Assembly: GCF_000003815.2 (NCBI RefSeq)
Contig: NC_049980.1
Span: 23,511,249-23,575,248 of the forward strand
Source: Branchiostoma floridae
Lineage: Eukaryota > Chordata > Leptocardii > Amphioxiformes > Branchiostomatidae
Reading direction: 5' to 3'
Length of the DNA: 64,000 bases
Part shown: positions 23,501 to 36,311 of the stretch, one piece after another
How positions within the stretch are numbered: position 1 is the first letter of the stretch
Layout of the letters: each line of letters opens with the position of its first letter
The notes under the pieces: generated by a model
Database searches by the model: none
What the model was told of the DNA's origin: nothing
The model's input: only the letters and a program-made list of their open reading frames with translations
Program-made: the position numbers and the translations under genes

Positions 23501-26500
23501 CCTGGACCTCATCCTGTGTCTTCTCTTTAACATCTGTAGCAGCCAGGAGGAAGGTGGGTGCCTCTATGTCTCCTCACTTCACTCTTTTCTGGTGAAAATG
23601 TATAGAAAACATGAATTTTTGTTGGTCTCCTGTAACATGTTTAGGCACAGAGCTGATGTTAGCCATTTATGTATTTTATGCACTTTCAAAATATTAAGAT
23701 TTGATAGTTGTACCAGACTGATCTTGGGTACATTTCACAAAGGTGTTTCAAAGAGGGAAATGTACATACCCACCATCTTATTTTTTGCTATCAACAACAA
23801 CAACATTATTAGTTATGAGAATAGTTTAGAAGTGCTGTAATGTGACAATGTTGTGATGTGATAGGAGCCATCCTGGTGTTCTTACCTGGCTATGAGGAGA
23901 TAGTGACCCTGCGAGATGCCATCATGTGGGACGACAAGAGGTTCTCCGATACCAGCAGGTAGGAATTCAGGGCCTTCTCTCTAGTTCTCTCTGTCCAACA
24001 ACTCAATTTCCAGACAGTTTGCTGATTCCTTGTACCACCAGGACCAATACTAACGTAAGGTTACCAGTTTACGTGCAGGACCAGTTTACGGTCACGTATT
24101 GGTGGATGCAGACTTCGAGGTCAATTGTAAAAAAAGAAAATTCTCTTGAGTAGGAAAGAAGTACGTTTATATCATCTATGTGTCTTGCCTTATTTATCCT
24201 ATAACTTTGCATCCAGCAAATCACGTCTGAAAAGTCCGACAACAATTTACATTTACGCTTGAGTGCGCACAACACTATTACAGATGACCCGGTTCTGATC
24301 GTAATTCTAGACGGCTATTTTCGTCCCCTCTTTAAAATCCAACAAACTCTTTATGAATTGAAACATGACCTCAAACCAAACCTGGAGTTCTTATCTCAAG
24401 AATGCATGGTGATTTTATGTATGTTGTCCAAGGAAACTCTTATAAACTGCATAAAAACAGGTGACTGTCCTCGCCGAGCGGGTAGTTTTCGAACGCCATG
24501 TTGCATCATGTGACTTGCCCGTTAAAGCTTGGTGCACTGGAGAGCGAGAAATTGTCGCAAGGGGCACTGTTGGGGCTAATTTATGTGGGGAGGGCACGGC
24601 GTGAGCAAGCCACATGTATACTGATCGCATTTCAAGGCTAGTTCCTATCTATACAGGTGATAACAACATCCAAATGCGTTGCCATTATTATGAGTAGCAT
24701 TGTGCAAGTTGTCGAACAGCATGGCGCTCTGAGTGGCGTTCTGTTGGGGCAAAGATGAATTACCGATAACGTTTAGCGGCGATGCAAAGTGGCGGCATGG
24801 CCATATGTAAACAATTTATCCATTGTGTTATCTCAGTGAACTACGTGGGGGACTTTTAAGGGAAATGATCAGATATATGTCCTTTAGAAAAATAACCTCA
24901 TGGAGAAACACCCAACTGACCGTAAATTGGTCACCCTGGAAGAATTCTTGGCTGCAGACTTGTTTATTAAAGACGCTCATACGGCGAGAAATCCTTAGAA
25001 GAAATATGATGCCACACAGAGCTTGACGCAGACCGACTTTGATGTCTTCCAATTAAGGACAGCTTTTCACTTCCTGACCTGCGCGTTTTCCATAAAACGG
25101 CATTATTAACAAATCGACCGTAAACTGGTAACCTTACGTTATATGTTTCTTTATCCATGTTTTGGAAAAAAAAAAGGAATGGATAGATTAAAGCACATTA
25201 TAAGCTTCTTTGCTCATAGGTGGATATTGAGAAGTTCTGCATACATATATTTCACAAAATTATATGTTTGGTCTTAAAAAAATTTAAGATGTGCCAAATT
25301 GCCATGATGATTATGCAAGCGACCGATTGATTGAATGTGTTCTTTGTTAATATCTTGTGCAGATAAAAAGTTCTGTTTGCGTAAAATGCCTGTCTTTCTA
25401 TCATTCATCCAGGTACCAGGTGTACACTCTACACTCTGCCATGCAGTCAGGGGACCAGAAAAGGGTTTTCCAGCAGGCTCCTGCAGGAGTCAGGAAAATT
25501 GTAGGTTAAATGAAAGCAAGCACCTTTGGACTTTTTTAACATTTTGTGCAAATGTTTTTAACACTGCTGTTTTTGTATTTGCTCTTGGTAATCTGTGTGA
25601 AATGTTTGATTGTAAATTACTTTTTTTTTAATTTTGTAGATCCTGTCAACCAACATTGCTGAAACCAGTGTGACCATCAATGATGTGGTGTTTGTAATAG
25701 ACTCAGGAAAAGTGAAAGAGGTAAGACCACCATGATATGCACAGTACAAACTACATATTCCAATTCTTTCCTCACTGTTATGGTCGGGTACAAAGGAGGA
25801 TATGCCCCTTGATTAAAGTAACTTATAGTTTAAAGTCCTGCCTCCTGTATAGTAGAAGCCAGTTAATTGCATAACAGATTAACGCACACTTCTGTTAACT
25901 GCACGGAATTCCAAAATCCCAAACCAGTGCGGTTTAGCAGGATAACATCACATTATTGCACCAGCTGGATTATTGCACGAAATATAGTGGCAAATAGGGT
26001 GTGCAAATAAACGGCTTCTACTGTAGCAATAACGGAAAACATATTGTTTTTTCATCACCATGTCTTCTATTTGTCCTTGTTTGTTTATTTGTTTTTGAAA
26101 CAAATATTTCTGTGTTTATCAGTTTTGGTCTGTTTGTTTTGCAGAAATCCTTTGATGCTCTGACATCAGTGTCTATGCTGAAAAGCGTGTGGGTGTCTAA
26201 AGCCAGTGCCCAGCAGAGGAAGGGCAGGTAAATGCTTTTTTTTTTTTAGATTTGTTGTCATCTTACAGTAACTGTTGTAATGGAAAACATGTGCATATGC
26301 AAATATTGTGCACACACTTTATTTTTTAATGCAATTTTCTATTAATTAACATGGTTATTTGTACCGTCCCCAGGGCAGGGCGGTGTCGGCCAGGTGTGTG
26401 TTTCCACCTGTTCAGCAGAGTGAGGTACGAGAGCCTACAGGAGTACCAGGACCCTGAGCTGCTCAGGACTCCGCTACAGGTGCAGGAGAAAAGTTTGATG

Positions 26501-29500
26501 CATTTTGTAGTCAACAACCTGTATAAAGGAAATTTTTACTGCTGTTGGAATTTAAGCTAAAGATAAGCTGAATCATCAAGAAGATGTTTTCTTTGGTCTT
26601 GTATAGGAAGATATTTTTTTTTTAAACTGAGAGCATAGTTTTTTTTTCATTTGTTCTGTTGTAACCATTTTCATCCTTCTTTCCTTCAGGAACTTTGTCT
26701 GCAGACCAAGCTCCTGTCTGCACCCAACACCCCCATTGCAGAGTTCCTTGCCAAGGCGCCTGAACCACCTGCTTTCCTGGTGCTGAGAAATGCTGTTCAG
26801 TTGCTGAAGGTATGCATGTGCATGTGCACATGATCATTTTTTCAGATTCATCTGTTGGAGAGGTGTTATGAAGAGCAGTTTGCTTACAGTTGTCAAAAAA
26901 ACAGGTTTTGAAGAATCCCATTATTCCTGTATGATTGAAGATAATAAATGACCATAACTAGAGTCCCAGCCTGCATTTAAAGGTCTCTGCATTTAAAGGT
27001 CTCCTTGACAAGTGCTCTAGTATGATGTGTTGTTATGTCCTGTATGTTAGACGGTAGATGCCCTGGACATGTGGGAGGACCTGACAGAGCTGGGGCACCA
27101 CATGGTGGACCTGCCCATTGAGCCCAGACTGGCCAAGATGGTGCTGTACTCTGTGGTGCTCAAATGTCTGGATCCTGTCCTCACTATCGCCTGTGCTTTG
27201 GCATACAGGGATCCCTGTAAGTACATCCAGCTCAATATTAAAAGTCACCAGTTTCTATGTTTTATATTGTATTTTAAAAAGTAAGGAGGCTGTCCTTTAC
27301 TGTTTTCCATGTATACGTATGTATATTTCATGTCTGTCAATATGTCTTTCTGGATGGAACATACATGCTGCATCCAGCCCTTAGGCAAAATTACAATGGA
27401 TGCCTTTCACTCAATACTCATCATCTTGACCATCACTGTCCTTGTGATTGTCATAAGTTGTGCAAGCCAATCCCTTGTATCGTCTGCAGTTATCCTGCCC
27501 AACCAGCCATCCCAGAAGCGTGCAGCTGTGTACTGTAGGAAGAAGTTCTCTGCCGGTGCTTACAGCGATCACATGGCCCTCCTGAGAGCATTTCAGGTCA
27601 GCATGTTATCATAGAAAGTGTCACCAGAGGGCTCTTCTACCACTTTACTTGACTTGACTTGACATCTAAGGACAATCTGAATCCCACCAGTACAAAGGAC
27701 AATTTTTGTGTGTAAAAGATAAGAAGGGAAACATTCCATATTTGCCTGCAAATATCGGTCCTTCATTTCCTGCTGTATTGCACTTGTAGGGCTGGCAGAA
27801 GGCCAAGAGTGATGGCTGGGAGCGCAGCTTCTGTGAGAAGAACTTCCTCTGCCAGGCCACCATGGAGATGATCTTCGGCATGAGGTGGGTTTTGTGTTAA
27901 CATGATGAGAATTTTCTAGTATTCTTTATATGGCCTCCTCTGGTCAGTAATGACCATGGTAAAATCCTACAGCTTCGGCTCTGGCTAAATAGTCCAATAC
28001 GAGAATGACAGTCTCTGCCAAATAGGGCACTTATGTAGACTGAGTCAGGTCTGTTGTGTTTCTTGGGGAAATGTAACAGTTTTAAAATTGTGTATTCCCA
28101 GAATTCAGTGTACATGTTCTCCAAATAACAAGCATGACCACTCCAATACAGACAGATGTATATCACATCTTTATGTCCTGACACTTTTGCATAGTACTGC
28201 AATGTGGATTCTACTACTAGTACTTAAAACAATGTCATGGCCTTGCAGCATACCGCCAACACATTTTATGTTGGTGGTATTACTCAATGGAATGGACCAT
28301 TGAGTCAAAATGGCAGGACACTGAGTATTTGTTGTTTTGCAGGACTCAGCTGTTGGGCCAGCTGCGGGCCTCTGGGTTTGTACGCGCACGAGGAGGGGGG
28401 GACATCAGGGACCTGAACACCAACTCTGAGAACTGGGCAGTCATTAAGGTACAACTGTACTATTACTGCTGTCATTCAGTGTTGACTTTGACATGATGGT
28501 ACAATGCACAGGATTACAGGTAAAGGACCAAGAAAGAGCTCACGCAATCAGTACAGTACATAATCCCTTGGTCCAATTACTAGAGTTTGGTCCTACTAGA
28601 ATCACCTAGTGTAGGAGAAGCCTCATCATTAGATAGCTTTAAGGTGAAGCAGCACCTACAGTTGGATGTGCAAAGGTTAGGTGTGACAGGACATTGACCA
28701 CCTGCTGTGTGCCTTGCCAAGCTGGTGTGGTATTCTGAAAGGCGATTATTCTAGCTATACATGTATATAGATACAGATACAAATATCTGGAGTATATTAA
28801 TGAACCCCCGGACCCCCCTTTCATTCAAGATGCATTTCCAGTATTACATGTAACGGGGGCCGCCCTAAGACGGTCCCCGTCGTAAGACGGTACGGATTTT
28901 TTGCTGATCTTATTATCCATTAGTACACCGTGTTTGTTGCCACTGACTATGCTGATTACAAAGGTAAATAAACCAAGTCCATGCACACAGCTTTAATTTG
29001 CATTCCGAGTGAACTTTAACATATTTACTTCATGTTTTTTTAAGAGCAGAATTCTAACAGTAATGTTGACAGTGCTGAATCACTGCGGTCACCGGCCTCT
29101 GCGTATTGGCGGCTCGTGTCGATAACTATACGAACTCATCCAAGCAGTCACACAACTGCCAGGATACACATAAATAAATCTCCATAAAACACTATGAATA
29201 TGGGTCTTCAAATGTTTGTTGAGTAGAAAAGCAACCAAAAGGAAGCGACATAAACATTGCCACCATTGTACTGCCAAGGGAGTGTGGCCGTGAATGTGGC
29301 AGACTAGAGAACGCTCCAAAGATTTATTTGACTGTAACAAATGATTCGTGCTGTCTATGAAAATAAGACTTGACAGAGAGATGTAGATGATATTTTCATA
29401 TAATCAGACAGAGTTGTGTTGATGTTGGCGGTGTCGTTTTTTCGTAATGGTTTTTTTAGTCGGGCATTCACAATCAGTGCATTCAGCCCATTGCCCGTAA

Positions 29501-32500
29501 AACATCAGCTGGATTGTTCTAGGTACAGCCTTCCTCATGTGAGACAAGAAGTACATACAGTCACGATTTTACTGTCAAAAGAAAGCTAAAATATCATACT
29601 ATTAATTTTTTTCTGTGTACTTAGATTTACCACTTACTTCTGAAGAGAGCAAAATATAAAAAAAAACGTACCGAGTTAGGCACACTGTCCAGCGTAGCAC
29701 AAAATTGGAAGGTTACATACACGAAATTGTCTCTCAGTGTTTGCCGCTTGTAACACGCAGCGCGAAAGGTTCATGAACCACATGAATGCATTTCTTATTC
29801 AAGTATGTTGTTCAAATCTATGAGTAAAAAATTCAGTCATCAAAATTTGACCACTCTCAGGCAACTAGCGATGGAGCGCCATAAGTTTGAGCGCAAGAAA
29901 AAGCGTACCGTGTTGGGGCACCTCCCGTTAGGTCAAGTGCTATCAAGTTTACTATCTTTTCCAGGCTGCCCTGTGTGCTGGGAGCTATCCCAACATGGTC
30001 AGAGTGGACAGGGAAAACCTCTGGCTGACTACACAGTAAGGACCAATACTTTATGAGTTGTTTACAGCTGATTTTGACTTGATACTTATACTGCTTTCCT
30101 GATTTCTCAGTAGATTGACTTTACTCAAGCAATGTAAAAGTTATTTCTTGAATTCTGTAACAGGTAGTGTTTGTTTGTTGTTTCTAGGATGGAGAAGAGT
30201 GTTCGTTTCCACAACACATCTGTTCTCGGACAAGCGGCAAACCCAAAGGTCACAGTAGCGCTGTCCCATGCCCAGAGCGTCACCAAGCTGCCTACTGATT
30301 GGCTAGTGTATGAGGAGATCTCAAGGTGAGGATGGTTTATACAAAGTTTATTGAAACACTAGAAAAATTTCTTTCTTTCAGATTTTCCATACTAAAATAG
30401 AGGGTTAGCCAGTAAGGTAATACATATACAGATGACCACTATTTTCCTGATGATTTAGGTATGATCTGTACTTATCGTATGATTTTCCCCCAGAGCACAC
30501 CGCTATGCCTATGTGCGATGCTGCACATTGATGAGTCCAGTGACAGTCGCCATATTTGCCGGCCCATCTCGTCTCCCACTGGACGCTCTGACAGACCCCA
30601 ACGCCCCTGACAACAGACCTGGGGGTGAGCTCTAAACAAAAATTTAATAGATCTGTCAAATTTGTTATGATTACATGTAGATTTTTAACACGTAAAACAT
30701 CCATTTACATCATAAGTTCTCATTGTGACAACTTTTGGGTGAGGAGCTAGTCTTTACTTTCAAATTTGGTATTTGTCAGATATTTTCAGAAAGGAATGGT
30801 AATGAATTCCTGCCACATTGTTTTTCCCAGTAGTATATCACCAATCTTAGGTTCAGATAAGCAACACCTTAAGTTGATTCTTCATTCAATAGACAAGATG
30901 TAGTTTACAGAGCTGTGAGTTTTTGTGCACCAGGTGACGACCAGTTTGAGAACTACAGTGACAGTGGAGGGGAGGAGGGGGAGAACAACAAGCGCGCCAC
31001 TACCAAGTTAGACGACTGGATTTCATTCAAACTAGATTCAGAGGTAAGGTGGTTGACTAATGATAGCAAATTATTCACCAAGCTAAGTAATGAATGATAC
31101 ACAACATCATTAGCGTCATTATATTAACAGATTGGATCTTTAAAATGACATTTTGTCATGTTTTCAGGCGGCACACCTGCTGCTACAGCTGCGGTTTAAG
31201 TGGCATTCTCTCTTCCTGCGCCGTATGAGAGCACCTGCCAAGCCATGGTCACAGGTAGACGAGGTAAGGATCATGGAAAACTATTCACATACTGTAAATA
31301 CATTTAAGTTCGCGGGGATTTACTTTTGAGGTAGCGGGGAATTGGAGTGTTGGGGTGTTCGATAAAAATCCACCGCGAACATTTCTGCATTTACAGTATA
31401 CCTGCACACCTTACCGCAAGTAGATTCAATAGTTAATCCGAAAAGTAAACTATAAAGGGGTATTCATTATTTTGGGCGCATATACAACCAAGTTAGTGGC
31501 AGTTTTGCATCAATTATATTATGATTGTCTTCTCATGTTCTTTAGGGTGTTATCCGAGCTGTGATTGGTGTGCTGTCCAGCGAAGAGCAGGCCCTGGGTC
31601 TCCAACAGCCTTCTGGGATAGGGCAGAGGCCACGCCCAATGTGTAATTAGCTAAACATTAATCTTACAGTTGTGATTGAACACTTAGCCTATTAGACCTT
31701 GGCTCATAAACAGCCCATAATCATAGGAAGGTAAAAAGACTACAAATTCAAGCTGATCAGAAATGCAATTGTAATATTTGTTGTAAAATCTTATGTGCAA
31801 TAAATCTTTCACAATGTTGTGCAACCTATTTGTAGAACCTTAAAATTAACTTCTTTTCTGCATTCCTACTTAAACTTGAATTTCATCATTTCGCTCCATC
31901 ACAACTTGCCATTTAATAACCTATTCCATTCATCCCATACTGACTCCCCACCCTGTATTTCCCTTTCCTTCTGCTCTGTTTTGTTTTTTGCTTTGTCCCA
32001 GTTAACTGGGATTTTTCCTCTTCAGCCACAGAGTCCTATGGATCCCAGCGAGGCAGCAGAAAGAACTCTACTGAGGTATGTATGTCACACAGGGTGTAGC
32101 TGTTTACACAGTGTATTTCTACAGTAATGATGACTGTATCTCTTTTTTGCAGCTCTTTGTAGTCATAGATTTGCAATTGCACACTTCAAATGTCACACAA
32201 AGACTTAAGAGTACCAGTGTAGAGAGTTGATGACACCTTACCCACAGCAGTGTGGAACATGCCCTCAAGTAGCTGTATTACCCAGTCCCTTTCCATCAGA
32301 ATGGTCCTTTCTATGTTTATAAGAGGCGTCATGATACATTGTATAATGCTCACTGAGTACATAGTACATGAAGTTCTGGCACTAATGTGCTTGTGCAAAC
32401 TCAAAGTATATCAATTAGCATACATTCCTTTGGATGCAAAGATGTAAGCCTGACCTATAGACATTTGACAGGAAGCATGTAAACCAGGAACATTTATATT

Positions 32501-35500
32501 TCATAGAACCAAGTACCTGAACCCTCCTTCCTTGCCTTGTGGAAGGTTAGTACGGTCCCAGCATGCATATGTTTCCAAGTTCCCTGTTCCTTGTTGTTGT
32601 TGTTCTTTGCCATCAACAAAAGCAAATTCATCTGTGGAGATGTTGATATCTTCAAAGTTGTGCAATATACTAGTAGTCTGTCTTGTAGGGTAAGACAAGT
32701 ATAGTTAGCAAAGCTATAGCAATGTTGCTGTGAAATTCTACTTCAGGTTTGTGTTGTACTTGAAAGGAGTCTGGTCATGGAAAATGTTTTGCCTGATGCA
32801 GATTTATGCATTAACTAAGAACATGTATCTAATTGAAAAAGATGTTCACACCATTATTTACAGCTGAATTTCTATTTACTAGTGAAATTTCTGTCATTTC
32901 AGTCTAATGAGTCTGTGCCAGTGGGAGAGGAGAACAAGGGTGACAGGTACATGGGTGCTCCTGCTGAGTTGTGGTTTTGTTATTTCAATCACTGACACAT
33001 TTATGGATTTCCTTCCTGATGTACATATAAAGTGGTGTAATGTGCTGTTGACTTGTCACAGGTTCTACCCACGAACCAGTCCGGCCAACAGGGAGAAGAG
33101 AATCCTGAAGAGGGATTACAGTAAAGTCCCCTTCATTTCTACCCTAAACATCTGTCATTTTCTACTTTCACTTCACATGGAATTCTGATAAATGTTTGAA
33201 GTCTTAGCACATGTGTAATGATGATGATGTAGAGCTACATACAAAATATTCCCAGAAATGCATTCTTTTAAACAAAGCAGAGTATTCCTTCAACTACTGT
33301 ATATCTAGTGACAATTTGAATGTAGGGCTTCTTACAGTGCTTACTTGAAATTTGGAAATGACAAGTCTATGTTTGCACACATGACACAGGGTCTCCACGA
33401 GAGTTTGACAACCGTTCAGATCGCTCGTCGGTGAAGTCTGCGTCAGCCAACAGCAGCCAGGCCTCCAGTCGCACCAGTAGCTGTACCACCAGCCCCTGCC
33501 CCTCCCCCAACCACACCAGGGGCGGGGAGAGGACCCCACCCTCCTCTGCCTCCAGTAGGAGTGGGGGGAGAAATACACCCCCACAGCGGGTCAGGACACC
33601 CCCCTTTGTGAGCCCCAAGGGTGGGAGGACTCCACAACAGTCTCCAAATGTCAGGTATAGTTGCCATTATTGAATTGGTGTGTAAGGTAAACTACAGTTT
33701 GTGCAGTTTACGTGAGTGGGACACTTTAGTATGTGCAGTTTACATGAGTGTAAGACTACAGATGCCAACCCTTCATAAAAAATATATTTTCCATCATACA
33801 TTTTCAACATTTCATTTGCTGCTTCAAGTTTGTTTTTCAATGTTACTGTTACTGTCACCTATAGTAGATCTATAGTAGATCACCTCTTGCTATGTTCTCT
33901 GTACATATTGTTAGCACGCTGGAATAATAAGTGGATAATATGGTAAGCCCGTATTATTTTACTTCTTCTAATAATAAATCCCTTAACCAATGATATTTCT
34001 ACATGTATTACAGAAGTGACAAGTCCTCGCCAGGAGCTGGTGTCTCAGATCCCAACCGTTACTTCATCCTGAAGTGTAACAACCAACGGAACCTGGACAT
34101 CGCCATGAACCAGAGTATCTGGGCAACCACACCCAGCAATGAGAAGAAACTCAACAAGGCTTTTAAAGTCAGTGGCAAAACCTTTAGTGTTGTTGCAAAT
34201 GCCACTGAACAAACCCCATTCTTCTAAATACCATTGTTGAATCAATTCCATAGTGTGAATACCTCAGTGTGCCTTTGAAGTTAAAACAAAAAGTTGTTCC
34301 AGTTTAAGGTGAAATATTACTCTACTCACAACATTAAAATTGTATTTATGTTGCTACCTTCCTTCAATAATCTCCTTGTTTCTATAACAGGATTGCCAGA
34401 ATGTCTACCTGGTGTTTTCGGTTCAAGGTAGTGGGCACTTTCAAGGTGAGAACAAATTTGTGACACATGGATACCTGTACATACATTTGTGATGTTGCCA
34501 TAAACAATGTAATCTTTTGGGACTAAGTTGACTTTGATGTTAAATCTTAAATATTATTGACCAACAGACTGGAGATCAATGATGAGAATTTATTGAACTT
34601 CTTGCCCTGATTGTATAGCAGATGATTTCTGAAGTATAACAGTGTTTTTATGTATGAATATATGGTTATAATAGATAGTATGTATCTTGGATATAGGAGA
34701 ATTCTTTTCCACAATGAGTAGGTTCTTACTTGGCTTACGTTTCAATGTCTCTCAGACTCAGAGCTTCTGGAAAAGAATTCTCTCATATCCTATATTCTAC
34801 CAACCTGATGAAAATTATGTTATGAAGTATGTATCTTGCAGCCTGAGGCTTAATTGCATACAATCTTACAATCACTTTGTTGGACAACATTTACATTTTC
34901 CTGCAGGGTATGCTCGCATGGCTTCCTCTATCAGTAAGGACAAGGTTCCAGAGTTCAGCTCAGCTTCTCTTGGAGGAGCCTTCCAGATAGAGTGGATTAA
35001 AAGGTAGGGATTGAGATGTGCTACTTCTACCTCTACATTCATCTCCAACATTTCGTTCAGAGCCATTACAACATGTTATCCCTGTTCTCCTCTGTCCCTA
35101 GAATCTGTATGTAAAGTTATTTCAGACAACTGAAGAGAAAGATGCCAGATCAATTGTTTCTCAGAAAACTTGTCCAGTGGTGTATTCATTCTGTAGTTCA
35201 TTCCTCGATGCCTAATCTTCACAAACTTATGATATGTTATCCCACAGTATTCTTTGACTTGTCACTCTTGACACCATACATGTTTGTGGTGTTAGTTTGT
35301 TACTGTTGGTAATAAAGAGGTACATCTTCCCTGTTGCAGAATGAGCATCCCGTTCCAAGCTGCCCACCACCTCCTGAACCCATGGAATGAGAACAAGAAG
35401 GTCCAGATCAGCCGGGACGGACAGGTATGCATCATGGGGGAATGTACGTTTGGTGGTACTTTTCTAAGAAATCTTTGTTGAATGAATGTTGTATAATAAT

Positions 35501-36311
35501 TTTGTTACCTGTGTGTGTTGTGAATATGAATATCCATTGGTTCTATTAAGACACTTCACTGACTTGTTGCTTGTAATGAAGTGATTCAGTCTGTTGTACG
35601 GTAGTGCTTGTAATAAACAATTGCTGCTTTATGACACACATTCATGTTCTCATTTTGTTTTCTCCACAGGAGATTGAGCCCCAGGTGGGTGAGCAGCTGC
35701 TGAAGGCCTGGGATCGTCCGGTCACCATCCTCAACAGGAGCCCAGGCAGCAGTCGCCCCTCCTCACGACCTTCCTCTGGACCTCCCTCCAAAACATCCTC
35801 CCCGCAGGGCTCACCTAAAGGTCAGAGGTCACAGGAGCAGAGGTTTGCTGGCAGTCAGAAGTCGAAGGACAGTGTAACAGGGAAGAGTAACCAGCTGCCG
35901 GTTCCCCCGGTACACTGGCAGACAGAAGCTTCTGCAGAGTCTGCCATTGAGGGCAGTCAAACAGAGCCTCCATCCACTGCAGGAGAAGCTGCAAACTTAG
36001 TGCTAGCCATACCGCAGACTTCTACCTCCAGCTCCAGCAGCTCCAGCCCTCAGGAGGAGGCCAGCCTGCCCTCCCCTTCACAAGCAGTGGTAGAACCTGC
36101 ACAACAGGAGCCTCCAGCCCCCGCTGTAGTGGAACCATCCGAGGGGATGCCGGGAGTCGGGTGTGACGTTCCCCCCGCTGGGGGCGAGGCAGCCCACCCC
36201 AGGGGTGCTTCACCCCCACTAGCTGTTACCCCACCACCTGCTTTTGACCCCACCTTACCCATGGGAAGCGCCACACCTACCATGCCCGACCCCTCACTCC
36301 CACAGGACTAA
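14521..36311 (+). CDS. YTHDC2: YTHDC2, 3'-5' RNA helicase and m6A reader, complete
   Basis: The protein unwinds RNA and binds N6-methyladenosine; in mammals it acts with MEIOC in germ-cell meiotic entry. I reconstruct 41 coding exons (5085 nt, 1694 residues; human 1430). Main starts: 14521, 15321, 15616, 15851, 16295, 16716, 17044, 17456, 18378, 18544, 18944, 21725, 22178, 22748, 23125, 23378, 23865, 25413, 25640, 26145, 26374, 26690, 27051, 27490, 27790, 28343, 29965, 30188, 30494, 30934, 31168, 31546, 32026, 32903, 33062, 33390, 34014, 34391, 34907, 35340, 35670. Domains: R3H ~55-120; Walker [11 protein letters not shown] ~248-257; DEIH 348-351; SAT ~380; ankyrin insert ~525-590; STNIAETS ~712; motif VI RKGRAGR ~761-767; HA2/OB ~800-1080; YTH ~1365-1485 with probable cage Trp 1387 and ~1450. 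Exon 1 joins in frame (NR/SGMSRP), adding ~39 residues before the human-like start. The intron after 19086 starts GC. A Pro/Ser-rich tail of ~195 residues follows YTH. PolyA signal at 37786-37791. Confidence 0.97.
17765..18243. mobile_element. Inverted-repeat element with ACAGTCAAAC ends
   Basis: The left end is ACAGTCAAACTTGCCC and the right end GGGCAGGTTTGACTGT, a 16-bp inverted repeat with one mismatch. The interior repeats GGTGGTCGCTGAGAAGAG at about 17818 and 18200, and GTGGTCG several times. There is no long frame, so this is a non-autonomous DNA transposon. It lies in YTHDC2 intron 8. Confidence 0.75.
19691..20055 (+). repeat. Left array of 53-bp repeats
   Basis: About six units, each containing CTCGAGCTGCGAT, TCAACCCTTACGTTACGG and AAGCCTGTCCGCTAT. 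Outer units are more diverged (TCAAACCTTGCATTACGGAA; a 5-base-degenerate copy near 20010-20045) and inner units nearly identical, the pattern expected of an array kept similar by unequal exchange or gene conversion. Confidence 0.85.
20781..21210 (-). repeat. Right array of 53-bp repeats, inverted to the left array
   Basis: About eight units read on + as CTTCCGTAACGTAAGGGTTG, then ACTAAAAAATCGCAGCTCGA, then GATAGCGGACAGG. The period measures exactly 53 bp between 20901, 20954 and 21007. It is the reverse complement of the 19691-20055 array, so the two can pair as a long imperfect hairpin in DNA or in the YTHDC2 pre-mRNA. Confidence 0.9.
24051..25141. mobile_element. 1.1-kb inverted-repeat element with TAACGTAAGG ends
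   Basis: It starts TAACGTAAGGTTACCAGTTT (followed by ACG) and ends with the complement AAACTGGTAACCTTACGTTA, a perfect 20-bp inverted repeat; a second CCAGTTTACGGTC lies just inside the left end. No transposase frame is visible. It occupies the intron between YTHDC2 exons ending at 23958 and starting at 25413. Confidence 0.8.
25848..26025. mobile_element. Pogo/Tigger-like MITE, about 178 bp
   Basis: The left end TATAGTAGAAGCCAGTTAAT mirrors the right end, whose complement reads TACAGTAGAAGCCGTTTATT. Ends of TA plus CAGTAGAA-type are typical of pogo/Tigger MITEs with TA target duplication; the family assignment is inference. Located in a YTHDC2 intron upstream of the exon at 26145. Confidence 0.65.
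28540..28797 (+). mobile_element. 3' end of a non-LTR retrotransposon (LINE)
   Basis: Read in frame, the + strand gives [13 protein letters not shown], then VQRLGVTGH, a stop and [16 protein letters not shown], the type of C-terminus and downstream remnant seen in LINE reverse transcriptases (S-FK--L motif). The copy ends in a GATACA-rich tail. A second copy with the same order and tail lies at 60420-60828. Strongly 5' truncated, in YTHDC2 intron 26. Confidence 0.7.
28851..29930. mobile_element. Possible 1.1-kb DNA element with diverged inverted ends
   Basis: The left end TAACGGGGGCCGCCCTAAGA pairs imperfectly with the complement of the right end, TAACGGGAGGTGCCCCAACA; further in, ACGGTACGGATTTTT matches ACGGTACGCTTTTT. 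No coding frame I can name. It stops about 35 bp before YTHDC2 exon 27 (29965), so the exon's branch site probably lies in or next to it. Confidence 0.5.
31290..31398. mobile_element. 109-bp MITE with TACTGTAAAT ends
   Basis: It begins TACTGTAAATACATTTAAGT and then TCGCGGGG, and ends CCGCGAACATTTCTGCATTT then ACAGTA; the complement of the right end is TACTGTAAATGCAGAAATGT then TCGCGG. A short non-autonomous element in a YTHDC2 intron. Confidence 0.75.
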
